64,000 bases of DNA from Oncomelania hupensis. Lineage: Eukaryota; Mollusca; Gastropoda; Littorinimorpha; Pomatiopsidae. The notes under the pieces are model-generated. The model had not been told where the DNA came from. It saw only the letters and a program-made list of their open reading frames with translations, and did not search any database. The stretch is from contig CM072525.1 in NCBI GenBank assembly GCA_036898135.1, forward strand, positions 24,708,887 to 24,772,886, in the 5' to 3' direction. Shown in pieces: positions 1 to 10,067 of the stretch (position 1 is the first letter of the stretch; every line of letters starts with the position of its first letter). A program made the position numbers and the translations under genes.

Positions 1-3000
1 TCTCCCCCTTCTTCCCTCCTTTTGTCAAGTTGGTCAGTGGCAACGCTCTCTCAGCGAAATGTGGCACGAATCGTCTATAGTATCCGCACAACCCCAAGAA
101 CGCTCGGACTTGCTTCTTGGTGGTCGGTGGACACGTCCGTCGTACCTTGTCCAACTTGTCCCTTTCCGGCTTCATCGCTCCATCTCCCACCTGATGGCCC
201 AGGTAACTCAGTTCCTTGTATCCCAGGAAACACTTGCCGGGTCTAGCGGCGAGATGCACTTCCTGCAGCCTCTGAAACACGGCTCTCAACGCTTGCAGAT
301 GCTGCTCCCACGTCTCGGTCGCGATCATGACGTCGTCCATGAAATTGTCGACGTCAGCTCGGTGCAGTGGTCGTAGCAGTTTCCGCATCATGCGTGAGAA
401 AGTCGCCCCTGCAGTCTTCAGACCGAACGGCATCGTGGTCCATCTGAATTGGCCCTGCGGCGTCGTAAACGCCGTCTTGTCCCGGTCTTCCTGCTTGACA
501 GGTATCTGCCAATATCCCTTTGTGAGGTCCAGCTTGCTTAGGTACTTGGCCTTCCCTAGCTTGGCGAACAAGTACTCGATGTCCGGTAGTGGTTCAGCAT
601 CGAACTTGACCACCTTGTTCAACCCCCGGTAGTCGATGCAGAAACGTACCTCTCCACTCTTCTTCTTCACCAACACGATTGGTGCGCTGTACGGTGATGA
701 ACAGGGTTCGATAACCCCCAACTCCAGCATCGATTCCACTTCACCCTTGACGACTTCCATCTGTGAAAATGGTAGCGGATGCTGTCGTATACGCACAGGG
801 CTGTCGTCGGTCAACACCACTTCGCACTCGTCCAGGTTGGTGCGCTGGGGTAGATCCGTCAGCTGACTGGCATACTGTTGACACACTTCCCGTAGTTGAC
901 TCCGGTGAAGTGCAGACAGTGTCGGGTCTATCTGTACGTCTCCCGGTCCCTCGCTTGCACGTAGTGGTAGCAGTGGTACAGTGCCCTGGTAGCTGATCTC
1001 TGTCGCCCCCTCTGTCTCCGCCTGGTCGATCACTACGGCCACAGTCGTTTCTGGTTCCGTTCCGCGTTCTACGTACCGTTTCAGCAAGTTGGCGTGGTAC
1101 AACTTCCTGTTCCTGCCGACTTGGACGCGGTAGTCGCAAGAGCCCACGCGCTCCAGCACCGCATACGGTCCTCTCCACGCCACCTCGAGCTTGTTGGCCT
1201 TACTGGAAAGCAGTACCAGTACTTTGTCTCCCGCCTTGAACGTTCTGTCCACGGCCTTCCTGTTGAACTGCGCCGCGTACCTAGTTGTCGCCTTGCGCAA
1301 ATGCTCCTGGGCTAGTTGGCAGGTATCCTCCAACCGGTTCCTCAGATCGACGACGTACTCCGCTGTTGTACGTATCTCTGGGTCCTGACCTTCCTTCGTC
1401 CACAGTTGGCGCAACACTTGCATCGGTCCCCGCACCGTTCGTCCGTACAGCAACTCGAAGGGTGAGAAACCAAGAGACTCCTGCGGTACCTCCCGGTATG
1501 CGAACAGCAGTGCAGGGATGTACCTGTCCCACTCGCGCGGCTGCTCCTGGCATAGTCGTCGTAGCATCGACTTCAGCGTCCCGTTGAACCGTTCGACTAA
1601 CCCGTTGCACTGGGCGTGAAACGGCGTCGTCCGAATTCCCTTGACGGATAGCAGGTGGTGCACTTGCTTCATCACGTCACTGACGAACTGAGTCCCGTTG
1701 TCCGACAACACTTCTTCGGGAATGCCCACCCGTGTCCAGGTTTCCCACAACGCTTCTGCTACGTGTGGCGTGTCGATCCTCTTCAACGGTATTGCCTCCG
1801 GGTACCGTGTAGCAAAGTCCACCGTAACCAAGACGTACTGGTGCCCCCTTTCAGACGCTGGTCGAATGGGTCCAATCAGGTCGATGCCCACTCTCTGAAA
1901 TGGTACCTCCATCACTGGCATCCGCCCTAGTGGCACCTTCCTGACTCTCCCCTTCGGCGTCGTCCGCTGGCACGCGTCGCACGACGCACAGTACCTCCTG
2001 ACGTCACGGCACATCCCAGGCCAGTAGAACTCAGCCCACACTCGATCTTGGGTCCGCTTGGCTCCCAGATGTCCAGCCATGGGTGTGTCGTGTCCCATGC
2101 GCAGTACCTCCGATCGAAGCTTGGCTGGTACCACCAACTGGCTGTGATCCACTTTGTCCTGTCCTGTGTACTCGCGGTACAAAAGGCCCCGCTTCCAGAC
2201 AAATGCCACTTGCCCCTTGCCTCGCTTCTCCTTTCCTGCCTTCCGGTCTGCTAGCTGTCGTACTTTCGCAAGCTCGCCGTCCTCCAACTGCAGTTGACGA
2301 ATCTCCTTCGGCGTCGCGACGACGCTCTTGCTCGGTCCGACCACCAATGGTTCTGCAGCAACCTGCTCCTTGGCTGCCTGCGCTCTGGTCTGCACCGCGC
2401 AACACTCTGCGGCTCCCTCGACGAACACCGGCAGTGCTGTGTCACCTTGCTGTTCCGTCCTCGCCCAGTTGCCGATCACCACTGGGTAAGTCAAGTCTGG
2501 TACCACCACTACCTCCACTTTCCCGGTGTAGAATGGTGATTCCAGTTGCACCCACGCTGTCGGTAGCGACTTGGACAACTGTCGAATGGCGAATCCTACG
2601 CGCCGCGTGCGTCCCGTGTACTTGAGGTTGGCAACCTCCCCTTCCCGCAAGCATATCAGGTCAGCTCCCGTGTCCCTCATGGCCGTCAGCGGAACACCTT
2701 CCACTATCACCTGGCTCTGGAAACGCGAGTCTCCCTTCTTGCCTGCCTCCTTCTCCTCCTCCAAGACGCGCAACGCTGCTCCAGCTCTCTCGCTGCGTTT
2801 CGGGCAATTCCGCTTAAGGTGCCCCTTCTGCCCACAGCTGTAGCACTCTCGCTTGTCCGGCGAGTTGGGTCGTGGTCCCGCCGGCTGGCGACCCTCGCTC
2901 TTGTCCCTAGGTGTAAAGGGTTGACGTGGTGGGAAACGTAGGTTGGTCCCGGCTCTGGCGTCGACGTACTGCTGTGCTAACGTCGCGGCCTCCTCCACCG

Positions 3001-4135
3001 TTGCTGGGTTGCGCTCGCGCACGAACGTGACCAGTTCTGGTGTCAAACCGTTGACCATCTGTTCCATCAGCACCAGGTCCAGTAAGTCCGCATACGTGGC
3101 CTTCTTGTTCGCAAGTCCCATCCAGCGTTCCAGGAACAACTCTGACTTCCGCAGATACTGTTTGAAAGTCTCTGGTGGCTCCCTTCGTAGCTGGCGAAAC
3201 TTCTTCCGATACGTCTCGGCCGTCAGGTTGAAACGTACCAACAACGCTGCCTTCAGGATCTCGTAGTCGGCAGAGTCGTCCTCGTTCAAGCCAACGTAAA
3301 CTTCCCTCGCCTTCCCCTTCAGCAAGGTCCCCAAGCGAATAGCCCACGTGTCCTTCTTCCAGTCTTGAGCCTTGGCGAACCGCTCGAACTGGCACAAGTA
3401 GGTTTCTAGGTCGTCCTTATCCTCGAAGAACGGTAACCTGAGCTTAACCGTCTCGAACTCGGGTTGACGATTCCTGCGGTTCCCGGCGCCTTGCAACGTC
3501 AGCTGCGCCATCGCTAGTTCGTGCTCTCTTTCCCTCTCTCTCTCTCTCCGGTCTGCGTCTTTTTCGCTGGCCCTCAACTCAGCGTCTTCCCGGCTCGCCC
3601 GCAGCTCTATCTCTCTCTCCCTCACCCTCCGGTTTGCTTCCTCCTCCCTAGCCGCTTGGTCTATCGCGTAGTCTAACGCCGCCTGACCTTTCAACCCTTC
3701 GCGCTTGGCGAGCCTCAAGATCCGCTCCATCGGCGTCTCGTCCGCGAACGGTCCTGTCCTCGGCGTCGGTGCCGCCTCGACCTTGTAGATCGAACGGTAG
3801 GGGTTGGTCCCCAATCTCTTCGGCCTCGTTGCGTCGCTCAGACGATCCTGGTCTCCGTAGACGTCGGTGCCTGCTGACATCCCGCCAGTCGCGCCAAATC
3901 CCGTCACAAAAGGATCACTCACTGTGTCTCTGGCTTCCATCGTTGTCGACTCCTCGTCTGCTGACCCTCGACGCGATGACCTGACCGGCGATCTCCGCTG
4001 CTCGGTCGCAGAAGGTAGATCGGTGACTCCCGTATCAGCTGCTGCCGCCGTGCGCTCGTCCATCGTGACACCCACGCGAGAACGCGTACGAGCCGCGATC
4101 GGTGACACTCCCTCAGCTTCCTCGATCGATGCCAT
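1..4135 (-). CDS. Gag-protease-integrase-reverse transcriptase polyprotein (Gmr1 order), incomplete at left edge
   Basis: An ATG at 4135 opens a frame with no stop to base 1, at least 1378 codons. Approximate residue positions: charged coiled coil 150-215; capsid-like region 225-380 resembling the SCAN fold family; CCHC zinc knuckle (CYSC..GH....C) 431-444; aspartic protease DTG at 488-490; integrase zinc motif with C719 and C722; integrase triad D752, D812, E848 (D,D35E spacing); GPY module after it; reverse transcriptase with FMDD at 1265-1268. The polyprotein would build the particle, process itself, integrate and reverse-transcribe. Frame continuity was tested at the start codon, zinc knuckle, integrase, YxDD-type site and base 1, all in one frame. 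RNase H must lie outside the window. The intact frame suggests a recent, possibly active copy. Confidence 0.9.
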   Translation of the reverse strand, partial: MASIEEAEGVSPIAARTRSRVGVTMDERTAAAADTGVTDLPSATEQRRSPVRSSRRGSADEESTTMEARDTVSDPFVTGFGATGGMSAGTDVYGDQDRLSDATRPKRLGTNPYRSIYKVEAAPTPRTGPFADETPMERILRLAKREGLKGQAALDYAIDQAAREEEANRRVREREIELRASREDAELRASEKDADRREREREREHELAMAQLTLQGAGNRRNRQPEFETVKLRLPFFEDKDDLETYLCQFERFAKAQDWKKDTWAIRLGTLLKGKAREVYVGLNEDDSADYEILKAALLVRFNLTAETYRKKFRQLRREPPETFKQYLRKSELFLERWMGLANKKATYADLLDLVLMEQMVNGLTPELVTFVRERNPATVEEAATLAQQYVDARAGTNLRFPPRQPFTPRDKSEGRQPAGPRPNSPDKRECYSCGQKGHLKRNCPKRSERAGAALRVLEEEKEAGKKGDSRFQSQVIVEGVPLTAMRDTGADLICLREGEVANLKYTGRTRRVGFAIRQLSKSLPTAWVQLESPFYTGKVEVVVVPDLTYPVVIGNWARTEQQGDTALPVFVEGAAECCAVQTRAQAAKEQVAAEPLVVGPSKSVVATPKEIRQLQLEDGELAKVRQLADRKAGKEKRGKGQVAFVWKRGLLYREYTGQDKVDHSQLVVPAKLRSEVLRMGHDTPMAGHLGAKRTQDRVWAEFYWPGMCRDVRRYCASCDACQRTTPKGRVRKVPLGRMPVMEVPFQRVGIDLIGPIRPASERGHQYVLVTVDFATRYPEAIPLKRIDTPHVAEALWETWTRVGIPEEVLSDNGTQFVSDVMKQVHHLLSVKGIRTTPFHAQCNGLVERFNGTLKSMLRRLCQEQPREWDRYIPALLFAYREVPQESLGFSPFELLYGRTVRGPMQVLRQLWTKEGQDPEIRTTAEYVVDLRNRLEDTCQLAQEHLRKATTRYAAQFNRKAVDRTFKAGDKVLVLLSSKANKLEVAWRGPYAVLERVGSCDYRVQVGRNRKLYHANLLKRYVERGTEPETTVAVVIDQAETEGATEISYQGTVPLLPLRASEGPGDVQIDPTLSALHRSQLREVCQQYASQLTDLPQRTNLDECEVVLTDDSPVRIRQHPLPFSQMEVVKGEVESMLELGVIEPCSSPYSAPIVLVKKKSGEVRFCIDYRGLNKVVKFDAEPLPDIEYLFAKLGKAKYLSKLDLTKGYWQIPVKQEDRDKTAFTTPQGQFRWTTMPFGLKTAGATFSRMMRKLLRPLHRADVDNFMDDVMIATETWEQHLQALRAVFQRLQEVHLAARPGKCFLGYKELSYLGHQVGDGAMKPERDKLDKVRRTCPPTTKKQVRAFLGLCGYYRRFVPHFAERALPLTNLTKGGKKGE

Positions 4136-6240
4136 CCTGCTTACAAGGAAAGCAACAACAACCAACAACAACAAGTCAACAACCCTACGAACCTTACCTA
4201 ACCCTAGCCTAAGATTCTAACCTACCTACCTAAGCTATCTTCCTACCTATCACCCACCTCCTCCCGCTCAAACAGTGGAAACTGGCCTGCAAGGTAGCGA
4301 ACCGGTTGGAGAGTGCAATGGCCCCCTCCCTCACGTGTGGTCGAACCCAGGCCGGCTGTGAGCCTCCGCTAAACAGCGACCTGACTCCCTCCAACCACCC
4401 GCTGGGGTGCACACTCTCACCGAGTCACGCCTCACACACTCGGACACCACAAGACAATCACAAGACAACTTCACGTCTGGGCACACTCACACCATACCCT
4501 GCATCTCCACCATATATCACCGCCACGACTCCCCCTGGGCAGACGCCACAAACAGACAACTTCCACACGCAGACAACCCAGACGGAATGACAGTTTCCCG
4601 CAGACGTGAAGTGATGATAACACAACGAATATATATACAACTTTCAAGCTATTTATTCATTCATACCACACACTCATAGATCTACACATACAATATTTAC
4701 ACATGAAACGAGAAAAATGGTGATGGAACAATCAATGGGTCGATGAACAATGAAATGGAAATGTCAGATGAACGGGGGTTGCTGATCAACCACGTCTAAC
4801 TAACGACTGTGCAATGCTAATGTCCGAGCACAGAGGGGGTCAAGCATCAAGAGGGGGACAAACAAAGAACAAGCCGACCTGACAGTAGGGTGTCCCCGTT
4901 GATGTCTCCGGAAAGAAGCTGCCCCTCCTCGTGGTTGTCACCGGACTGTCGCTGTTAAATCCAGGCGTAGTGGAGTCGCCACTCCCTCCGCCGCTGACGA
5001 TGACGATGATGATGATGATGACGCTGTAGTTGCGGCAGCCCTGCCGCCGTCGACGCCTCTCAGCCTGACTCCTCCTGTCGGCTACCTTGCAACGTCGAGG
5101 CTAGGTCCCGCAACAAACGTCACGATCACGCGGGAAAAATGGGGTTGTGGAACAATGAGGATGTCACAAACGTGGACGTGGACGAATGGGTGGTGATGAT
5201 GATGTGGGTCCAACGACCGGATGTCGTCGTCGTCGTCGCGCTGATGAATTCGACGAACTTCCGAGCGACGAACGAAGACTTTCGAACCTGCAACATGCTT
5301 GCCGTATTGTTAATGTCAAGTCCACCCGATTCTGTCCCCCTCCCTCCTCACACTCTCCCCCCTTACTACACTAACTAATTCCGACACCTTGAGGAAGCGC
5401 CACTGCTGTCCATTTCACTTCCCTTGACTACTTTTACTGTCTCTTGTAATCAAACACATAATTCAAAAACTAAATGACATTATGAATGCATGAAATGAAC
5501 AATGCTGCAAATGAATACATGAAATCATCAACACATTATCCATCTTGAGCAACCGCAACCTCAACAACAGCAACCACTTCCATCCTAACTTCATCACACT
5601 TCACCCCCATTCTCCTCCCTCATTCTCCCTCCTTCAGTCGCACCCTTCCTCTCCTCAGTGCAACCATACTTCCCCCAGCCTCACGCACAGCTATCGTTCA
5701 ACACCCCAAACAGCCGGCCATCGGTCATTAGTACAGTAAAGGAAGATCACCATCACACTTACCCAACGGCTCGATTGTAAAGTACCTGTAGCTAGCGAAC
5801 TTCCGACTGCTTGCCTACAAAGTACTCCAAGTAAGGTATCCAGAGCGTAGTAGTTTCCGTTAGTGGACAATAACCTCGACACTAACCTACCACAAACTCA
5901 CAAACTTAGTTATTTGCTCACACTTTTCCTCGAGCTTGCTACTACCACAGTAACATTTCCAACTAGGCTTTCCCTAGAACCAATTATTATTTACGTTAAT
6001 AACTGTTCCAACCTTACTTCCAGAACAAAAAACCCAGAGAACTAAGATCTCTATCACTCTGCAAAACGTGTTCTGACTAACAGTGAACACATTCCCAAAA
6101 CTGGCTGGCCAAACTATGCTGTTCAAAAATCACGCTTTCCACGCATAACCATACATACGACATCGCGCAGTTACTACCCCAACTCATTAACTCTCCACCC
6201 ACACTTACCACCCGGTTTCATCACAGGCTGCCCTGTGACA
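4136..6240 (-). other. 5' leader and probable 5' LTR of the Gmr1-type element
   Basis: Non-coding, C-rich in its left part on the plus strand. On the minus strand it carries a TATATATA stretch near 4630-4638 and an AATAAA signal near 4655-4660, compatible with LTR promoter and polyadenylation signals. The LTR-leader border and the primer-binding site could not be fixed; a TGACAG near 4588 is one candidate border, which would make the LTR about 1.65 kb. (GATGAT)-type repeats sit near 4990-5020 and 5190-5240. Confidence 0.45.
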
Positions 6241-6249
6241 TCCCCTAAT

Positions 6250-6510
6250 TAAAAGTTCAGTACCTAAACAATGAATTATTTACTTAAATAATGCATTATA
6301 TAGCCACATTTTCTAAATAAACAAAGTCTGCTAAATAATGCATTATATAGGTAAACAAATCATTATTTCAAAACATTTCTAAATAATACATTATTTTACT
6401 ATACACAATCTGCTAAATAATGCATTATATAGGTAAATAATTCCTTATTTAGCAACAATGCCTTATTTATTTATATCGTGATTTATTAACCTTAACAATA
6501 TAAGTTATTT
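6250..6510. repeat. AT-rich palindromic ATGCATTATTTA-type repeat array
   Basis: Irregular tandem units built on AAATAATGCATTATTTA-like palindromes alternating with TAGGTAAACAA. The same kind of array resumes at 6715-6800 after an RTE insertion and recurs at 20400-20745 and 63465-63540. No coding potential. Possibly the core of a non-autonomous transposon or a dispersed satellite; class unresolved. Confidence 0.6.
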
Positions 6511-6520
6511 ACCGATAAAA

Positions 6521-6709
6521 CCGATGGGGTAGAAGAAGAGGGAGACCGAAAAAGAGGTGGGAGGACAACATTCGAGAATGGACTGGTTTGACACTGAGCG
6601 AAGCCATCAGGGCTGCTGAGGACAGAGAAAGATGGAGTATGCTGGTTAAACGATCATCTGTGGTGCCCCTACGACCTCCGGGTTACGGGACAGGATAGGA
6701 TAGGATATG
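6521..6709 (+). mobile_element. RTE-type LINE, short 3' fragment
   Basis: Encodes the extreme C-terminal stretch shared with the copies at 32542, 45471 and 59980 (motifs W(T)GLTLSEA and LVKRSS) and ends in GGATAGGATA. It is flanked by the 10-bp duplication ACCGATAAAA (6511-6520 and 6710-6719), so it is a heavily 5'-truncated insertion into the palindromic array. Confidence 0.85.
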
Positions 6710-6809
6710 ACCGATAAAATATATTATTTAGAGAAATCTTACGTTGTTTGTAAACAAATAATTATTTAGAAAATATGCTTCTAAATAAAGATTATTTATC
6801 TGAAAGTGT

Positions 6810-7780
6810 TGAACATTAATATTTTACAAAGGGAATTCCATTGTTGGCGGCGTGGAGTTTTGATTGATTGATTGATTGTTGCTTTAGGTCCAGCGGACTC
6901 TTCCGAGCCAAATCAGGACCGGACAACCCCCGATCCGCATAAAAGATCTGCCGAAACAACCCTAGTGAGAAAATTGAATGCCCTCCACTGGCCAGTCACT
7001 TTACAATAAAGACATCCCACGCAGGGGACGGCTGTGGCTTTACCCCAACTACTCGAACCCCCGGTTACAAAAACAAAATAGAATTCAAACATCATTATAA
7101 ATTATCAACAAAACATATACATATAAAATGCCTATATTGCTAAATAATAACATCATAGGAAGCCCTAGTGACCACCCGGCAGAAAGCGTCCAACACTCCC
7201 AAGCTGATCCAACAGACCTCATACACAAACAACGAGTCTTGTCCAGGAAGAGTTTTCAAGAAAAAAGGTAGGTCATTGATCTAGCGAAGAAGAAGATAGT
7301 ATAGCAGAGTGATAGGACAGAGCAGGAATGGGAAAGAGTAAATGAGGAAGACAGCGACAGTGGGAATTTAAAGCACTAAATTTCCAGAAAGTGGGGATAC
7401 TATTTATACTGAAACCCCCGGCACCCCAACGGGGGTACTGTTGCCGCAGTGAATCTGTCATGCCTACAAAGGCAAGACAGGTTTTCAACTGGGGCTTTCA
7501 CTTTTCCCTTTATAGGTTAGAACAATCTACAGTGGCAAGATTGCTCATGACCCCAAGGGGTGGCGGCGTGGAGTGCCGAAACAAAAAGAATATGACTGTG
7601 AGGCATAGTTGCCTCAGTGGTGAACTCAAAAAGGCAAAACAGTCAAAGCATTGAATGTCAAGCGATAACATTGCAGCCTGTATAGGCAATGGCTCCAAGC
7701 ATGTTGACGGCCTGGGGTGCCTGGAGAAAAATTACATGAGCCTGTGATGCTGCTTCTCCTTTGGATCAGAGTATAAACCG
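6810..7780. other. No gene recognised; unclassified interspersed sequence
   Basis: No open frame with recognisable protein similarity. 6880-7080 reads like a degraded short interspersed repeat on unclear strand; the phrase GGCGGCGTGGAGT occurs twice (near 6846 and 7562). Confidence 0.4.
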
Positions 7781-7794
7781 AGGACTAGTGCGCA

Positions 7795-8065
7795 CACGCA
7801 TTCCATCTCACAGGCTTTAAAGATCCTGGCGCTCATGTCCTAGTCGGAGAGTACCGGCAACAGATACACCCAGCAAGAACTAGGTCCCTTCCCCCTCTCC
7901 TCCTCCATACCTGGTCGCTCTGGATTGGGCTCAGTTGTCTTGGAGTCAGTCGATGCGCCCAAAGGCTGCAGGTGGGCGGCTTGAGTTAGATCCTGTTTCG
8001 GCCAGCGCCTTGAGCAGCTCTTGAGCTGGAAAAGCGCTATTACCGAACGAATAAATAAATTAATA
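7795..8065 (+). repeat. Short interspersed repeat ending GCGCTAT(TA) with AATAAA tail
   Basis: Shares blocks with the inverted copy at 58757-59012: TTTAAAGATCCTG, CGCTCATGTCC, GCGCCCAAAGGCTGC, GAGTTAGATCCTGT and AAAGCGCTAT followed by an A/T-rich tail. The 3' signature resembles LINE-derived 3' ends used by many SINEs. Two copies in one window in opposite orientation indicate a dispersed family. Confidence 0.7.
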
Positions 8066-8164
8066 ATAAATAATAAAATAAACGCGACGATCTGACGAGA
8101 TCGCTATTATAGATGGCATTAAAAAAATCAAGTGAATGTTATTTTTAAAACTTAAACTGACTGT

Positions 8165-8312
8165 ATCCGATACCATTATTGAACAGTGGGAGGAAACAGG
8201 AGTACCCGAAAAAAACAATCTGAGACTTTGAAAGGTCTCAGACTTAAAGTGTGGTTCGAACCTGCGACCTTCGGTATAGGAAACCAGTGCCTTACCAACT
8301 GCGCTAACAGGC
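8165..8312 (-). repeat. tRNA-headed SINE (family S1), head and core
   Basis: On the minus strand a tRNA-like head (B-box GGTTCGAAC equivalent) is followed by a diverged core related to the CTCCGGTTTCCTCCC segment seen in copies at 16412, 46793, 51785, 57960 and 59697. It lacks the full 3' part. Not a functional tRNA gene. Confidence 0.65.
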
Positions 8313-8709
8313 CACTCTCTAAATGAACTGGAAGAAATAAGCCTACTTTGTAGGGTATAAATATTCCATAAATATAAAATTCCTTCTCAATTCTCGTTAA
8401 TTAAGGTCTGTGCCATGACTGTCAGTCTGCGCGGTGCTTACAGTCAGATTCGCTTTTGGGTTTATTCTCGCTAAGCCAACCCCCATGTCAAACCGCCACC
8501 CATCTCCCTCTTTTTCTGTTTATTTATATCCCACTCTTTTTCGCGCATTTGGTGTCAACATATTGAAAATTAAGCAAATTTGTGAGAAATGTATCGATTC
8601 CACGATACTGCATTTAGAACAAAAACAGTGGCAAATAAAACAAATCTTGACTGCCATTGATTGCGAACTGGTGATTCACTGTGTTACATTTACATTTCGT
8701 GTTTTGCAG
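8313..8709. other. No gene recognised upstream of first visible exon
   Basis: A 143-codon open frame overlaps this stretch, but it is in a different frame from the exon starting at 8710 and matches nothing I recognise. Treated as intron or upstream sequence. Confidence 0.4.
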
Positions 8710-9005
8710 GTCAGAATGGGGTTTGGATCTATAAAATTGGTGAACGGCTGTCGGGTGAATCTAATCAAAAATGCACTGATTGGTACAACGACAATTCAGC
8801 ACCGCCAGTTGTCAGTTACCGAGAGAGAGGTTTTGCATCTCTTCCCAGCTGTCCCTGCAGATTGATCGCCAACGATTGGGGCTATGACCACATTTTGGGC
8901 ACCACAACGTGGATTATAAGCCACAGCAAAACAGTCCAAAGCAAGACAATAACGTGCTTGGGAATGTCAAAGGCGGTTGCGTTGAGGCACTATCCCTTTG
9001 GGAAG
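8710..9005 (+). CDS. Exon 1 of visible gene: AMOP domain, N-terminal half
   Basis: Follows acceptor TTTTGCAG and is entered in phase 1. It contains C-x-x-W and the LPSCPC motif typical of AMOP. It stays in frame to AAG at 9005, where a weak GTTGGT donor gives phase 0, which fits exon 2. The segment before the first cysteine (VWIYKI) resembles the linker after a NIDO domain. Confidence 0.8.
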
Positions 9006-9970
9006 GTTGGTTACAAATAGACGTTATTTTAACATAAAATCCTGTGGTCGATAGGATTTAAACAATAATTCATGAAGTCAGTAGGATTTTAAACAATAAC
9101 ACTAGTCCTAATACTAATAATAACAATTAAGCATTAATTCATGGTGTCCATAGCTTATAAGACAAATCATGAATTTCCTTAAAAGAATTGTTGGAAATTC
9201 TCCGATTTTTCATTTCACTTCAGGAATTCAAGAATTTACTGCTTAGTCTTGAATTAGCAAAATGCAAAAGTGAATGTATACCTAGTAATCGTTTGTCCAG
9301 TTTTTAATTAATTAATTTAACCCCTTCACTGCCACAGTATAATAGCATTTTGGTATTGCTGTGTGCCAGGGCAAAACTTTGCTTTCTTCGGTAGGATCAC
9401 TAATCTGTTCACTGCTCATTCATTTATTGAGACATCTCTTTGATATTTGGCATGTTTTTACTTATACCCTTGGCTATTATGTGATATTATAATAATTGGA
9501 TTTTGTTTGTAATTGTTATAGTAAAAAATTATATAATTAATTTTTTTTGTTACAGTTTCCGAACATACACAAACACATTTTAGCACATAAAACCACACAA
9601 AACACTGCAAATACTGGTGTTAGTGTATTATGAAAATGTAGAGTTGTTTTGATTTCAAAATGCATACATCTGTAAGCCCACCACTTATTAATTTTATTTA
9701 TTTGTATTTCTTATTTTTGTTTACAATTGTTTTTTATCAGGGTCTTTTGGCAGTCCAGTAGAAGCAGGATCTAGTCAGGTGTAATAATAATATATAGTTT
9801 GTAATAATAATAATAAATAAGAAGAAGAATATTTATATACCGCTTTTTCCTATTACAAAATTGGTTCAAAGCCCAATTCTCACGCATTCACACACCAAAC
9901 AAGAAAATCCTAACGGTTAAAAAATGAATTTTAAAAAAAAGGTTATATCAAATAGAAAAAGATCAGAAAA

Positions 9971-10067
<97 letters not shown>

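Larger units (their letters stand above)
1..6240 (-). mobile_element. Gmr1-type Ty3/gypsy LTR retrotransposon, truncated by the window edge
   Basis: Minus-strand element whose coding part occupies 4135 down to base 1 and whose RNase H, 3' end and 3' LTR lie left of the window. The upstream end is placed at 6240 because the minus strand there begins TGTCACAGGG, a plausible gypsy LTR start; this border is inference, since the partner LTR and target duplication are not visible. Integrase precedes reverse transcriptase, the hallmark of the Gmr1 clade of Metaviridae. Elements A (21682-27176) and B (38104-43644) belong to the same group but are clearly divergent from this copy. Confidence 0.85.

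Noticed and set aside
741..1178. 145-codon minus-strand frame over the Gmr1 element (also 2907-3395, 2031-2405)
   Set aside because: Different frame from the continuous gag-pol reading that covers the same bases with all catalytic motifs.
8434..8865. 143-codon frame overlapping exon 1
   Set aside because: Exon 1 is supported in another frame by AMOP motifs and splice phase; this frame shows none.
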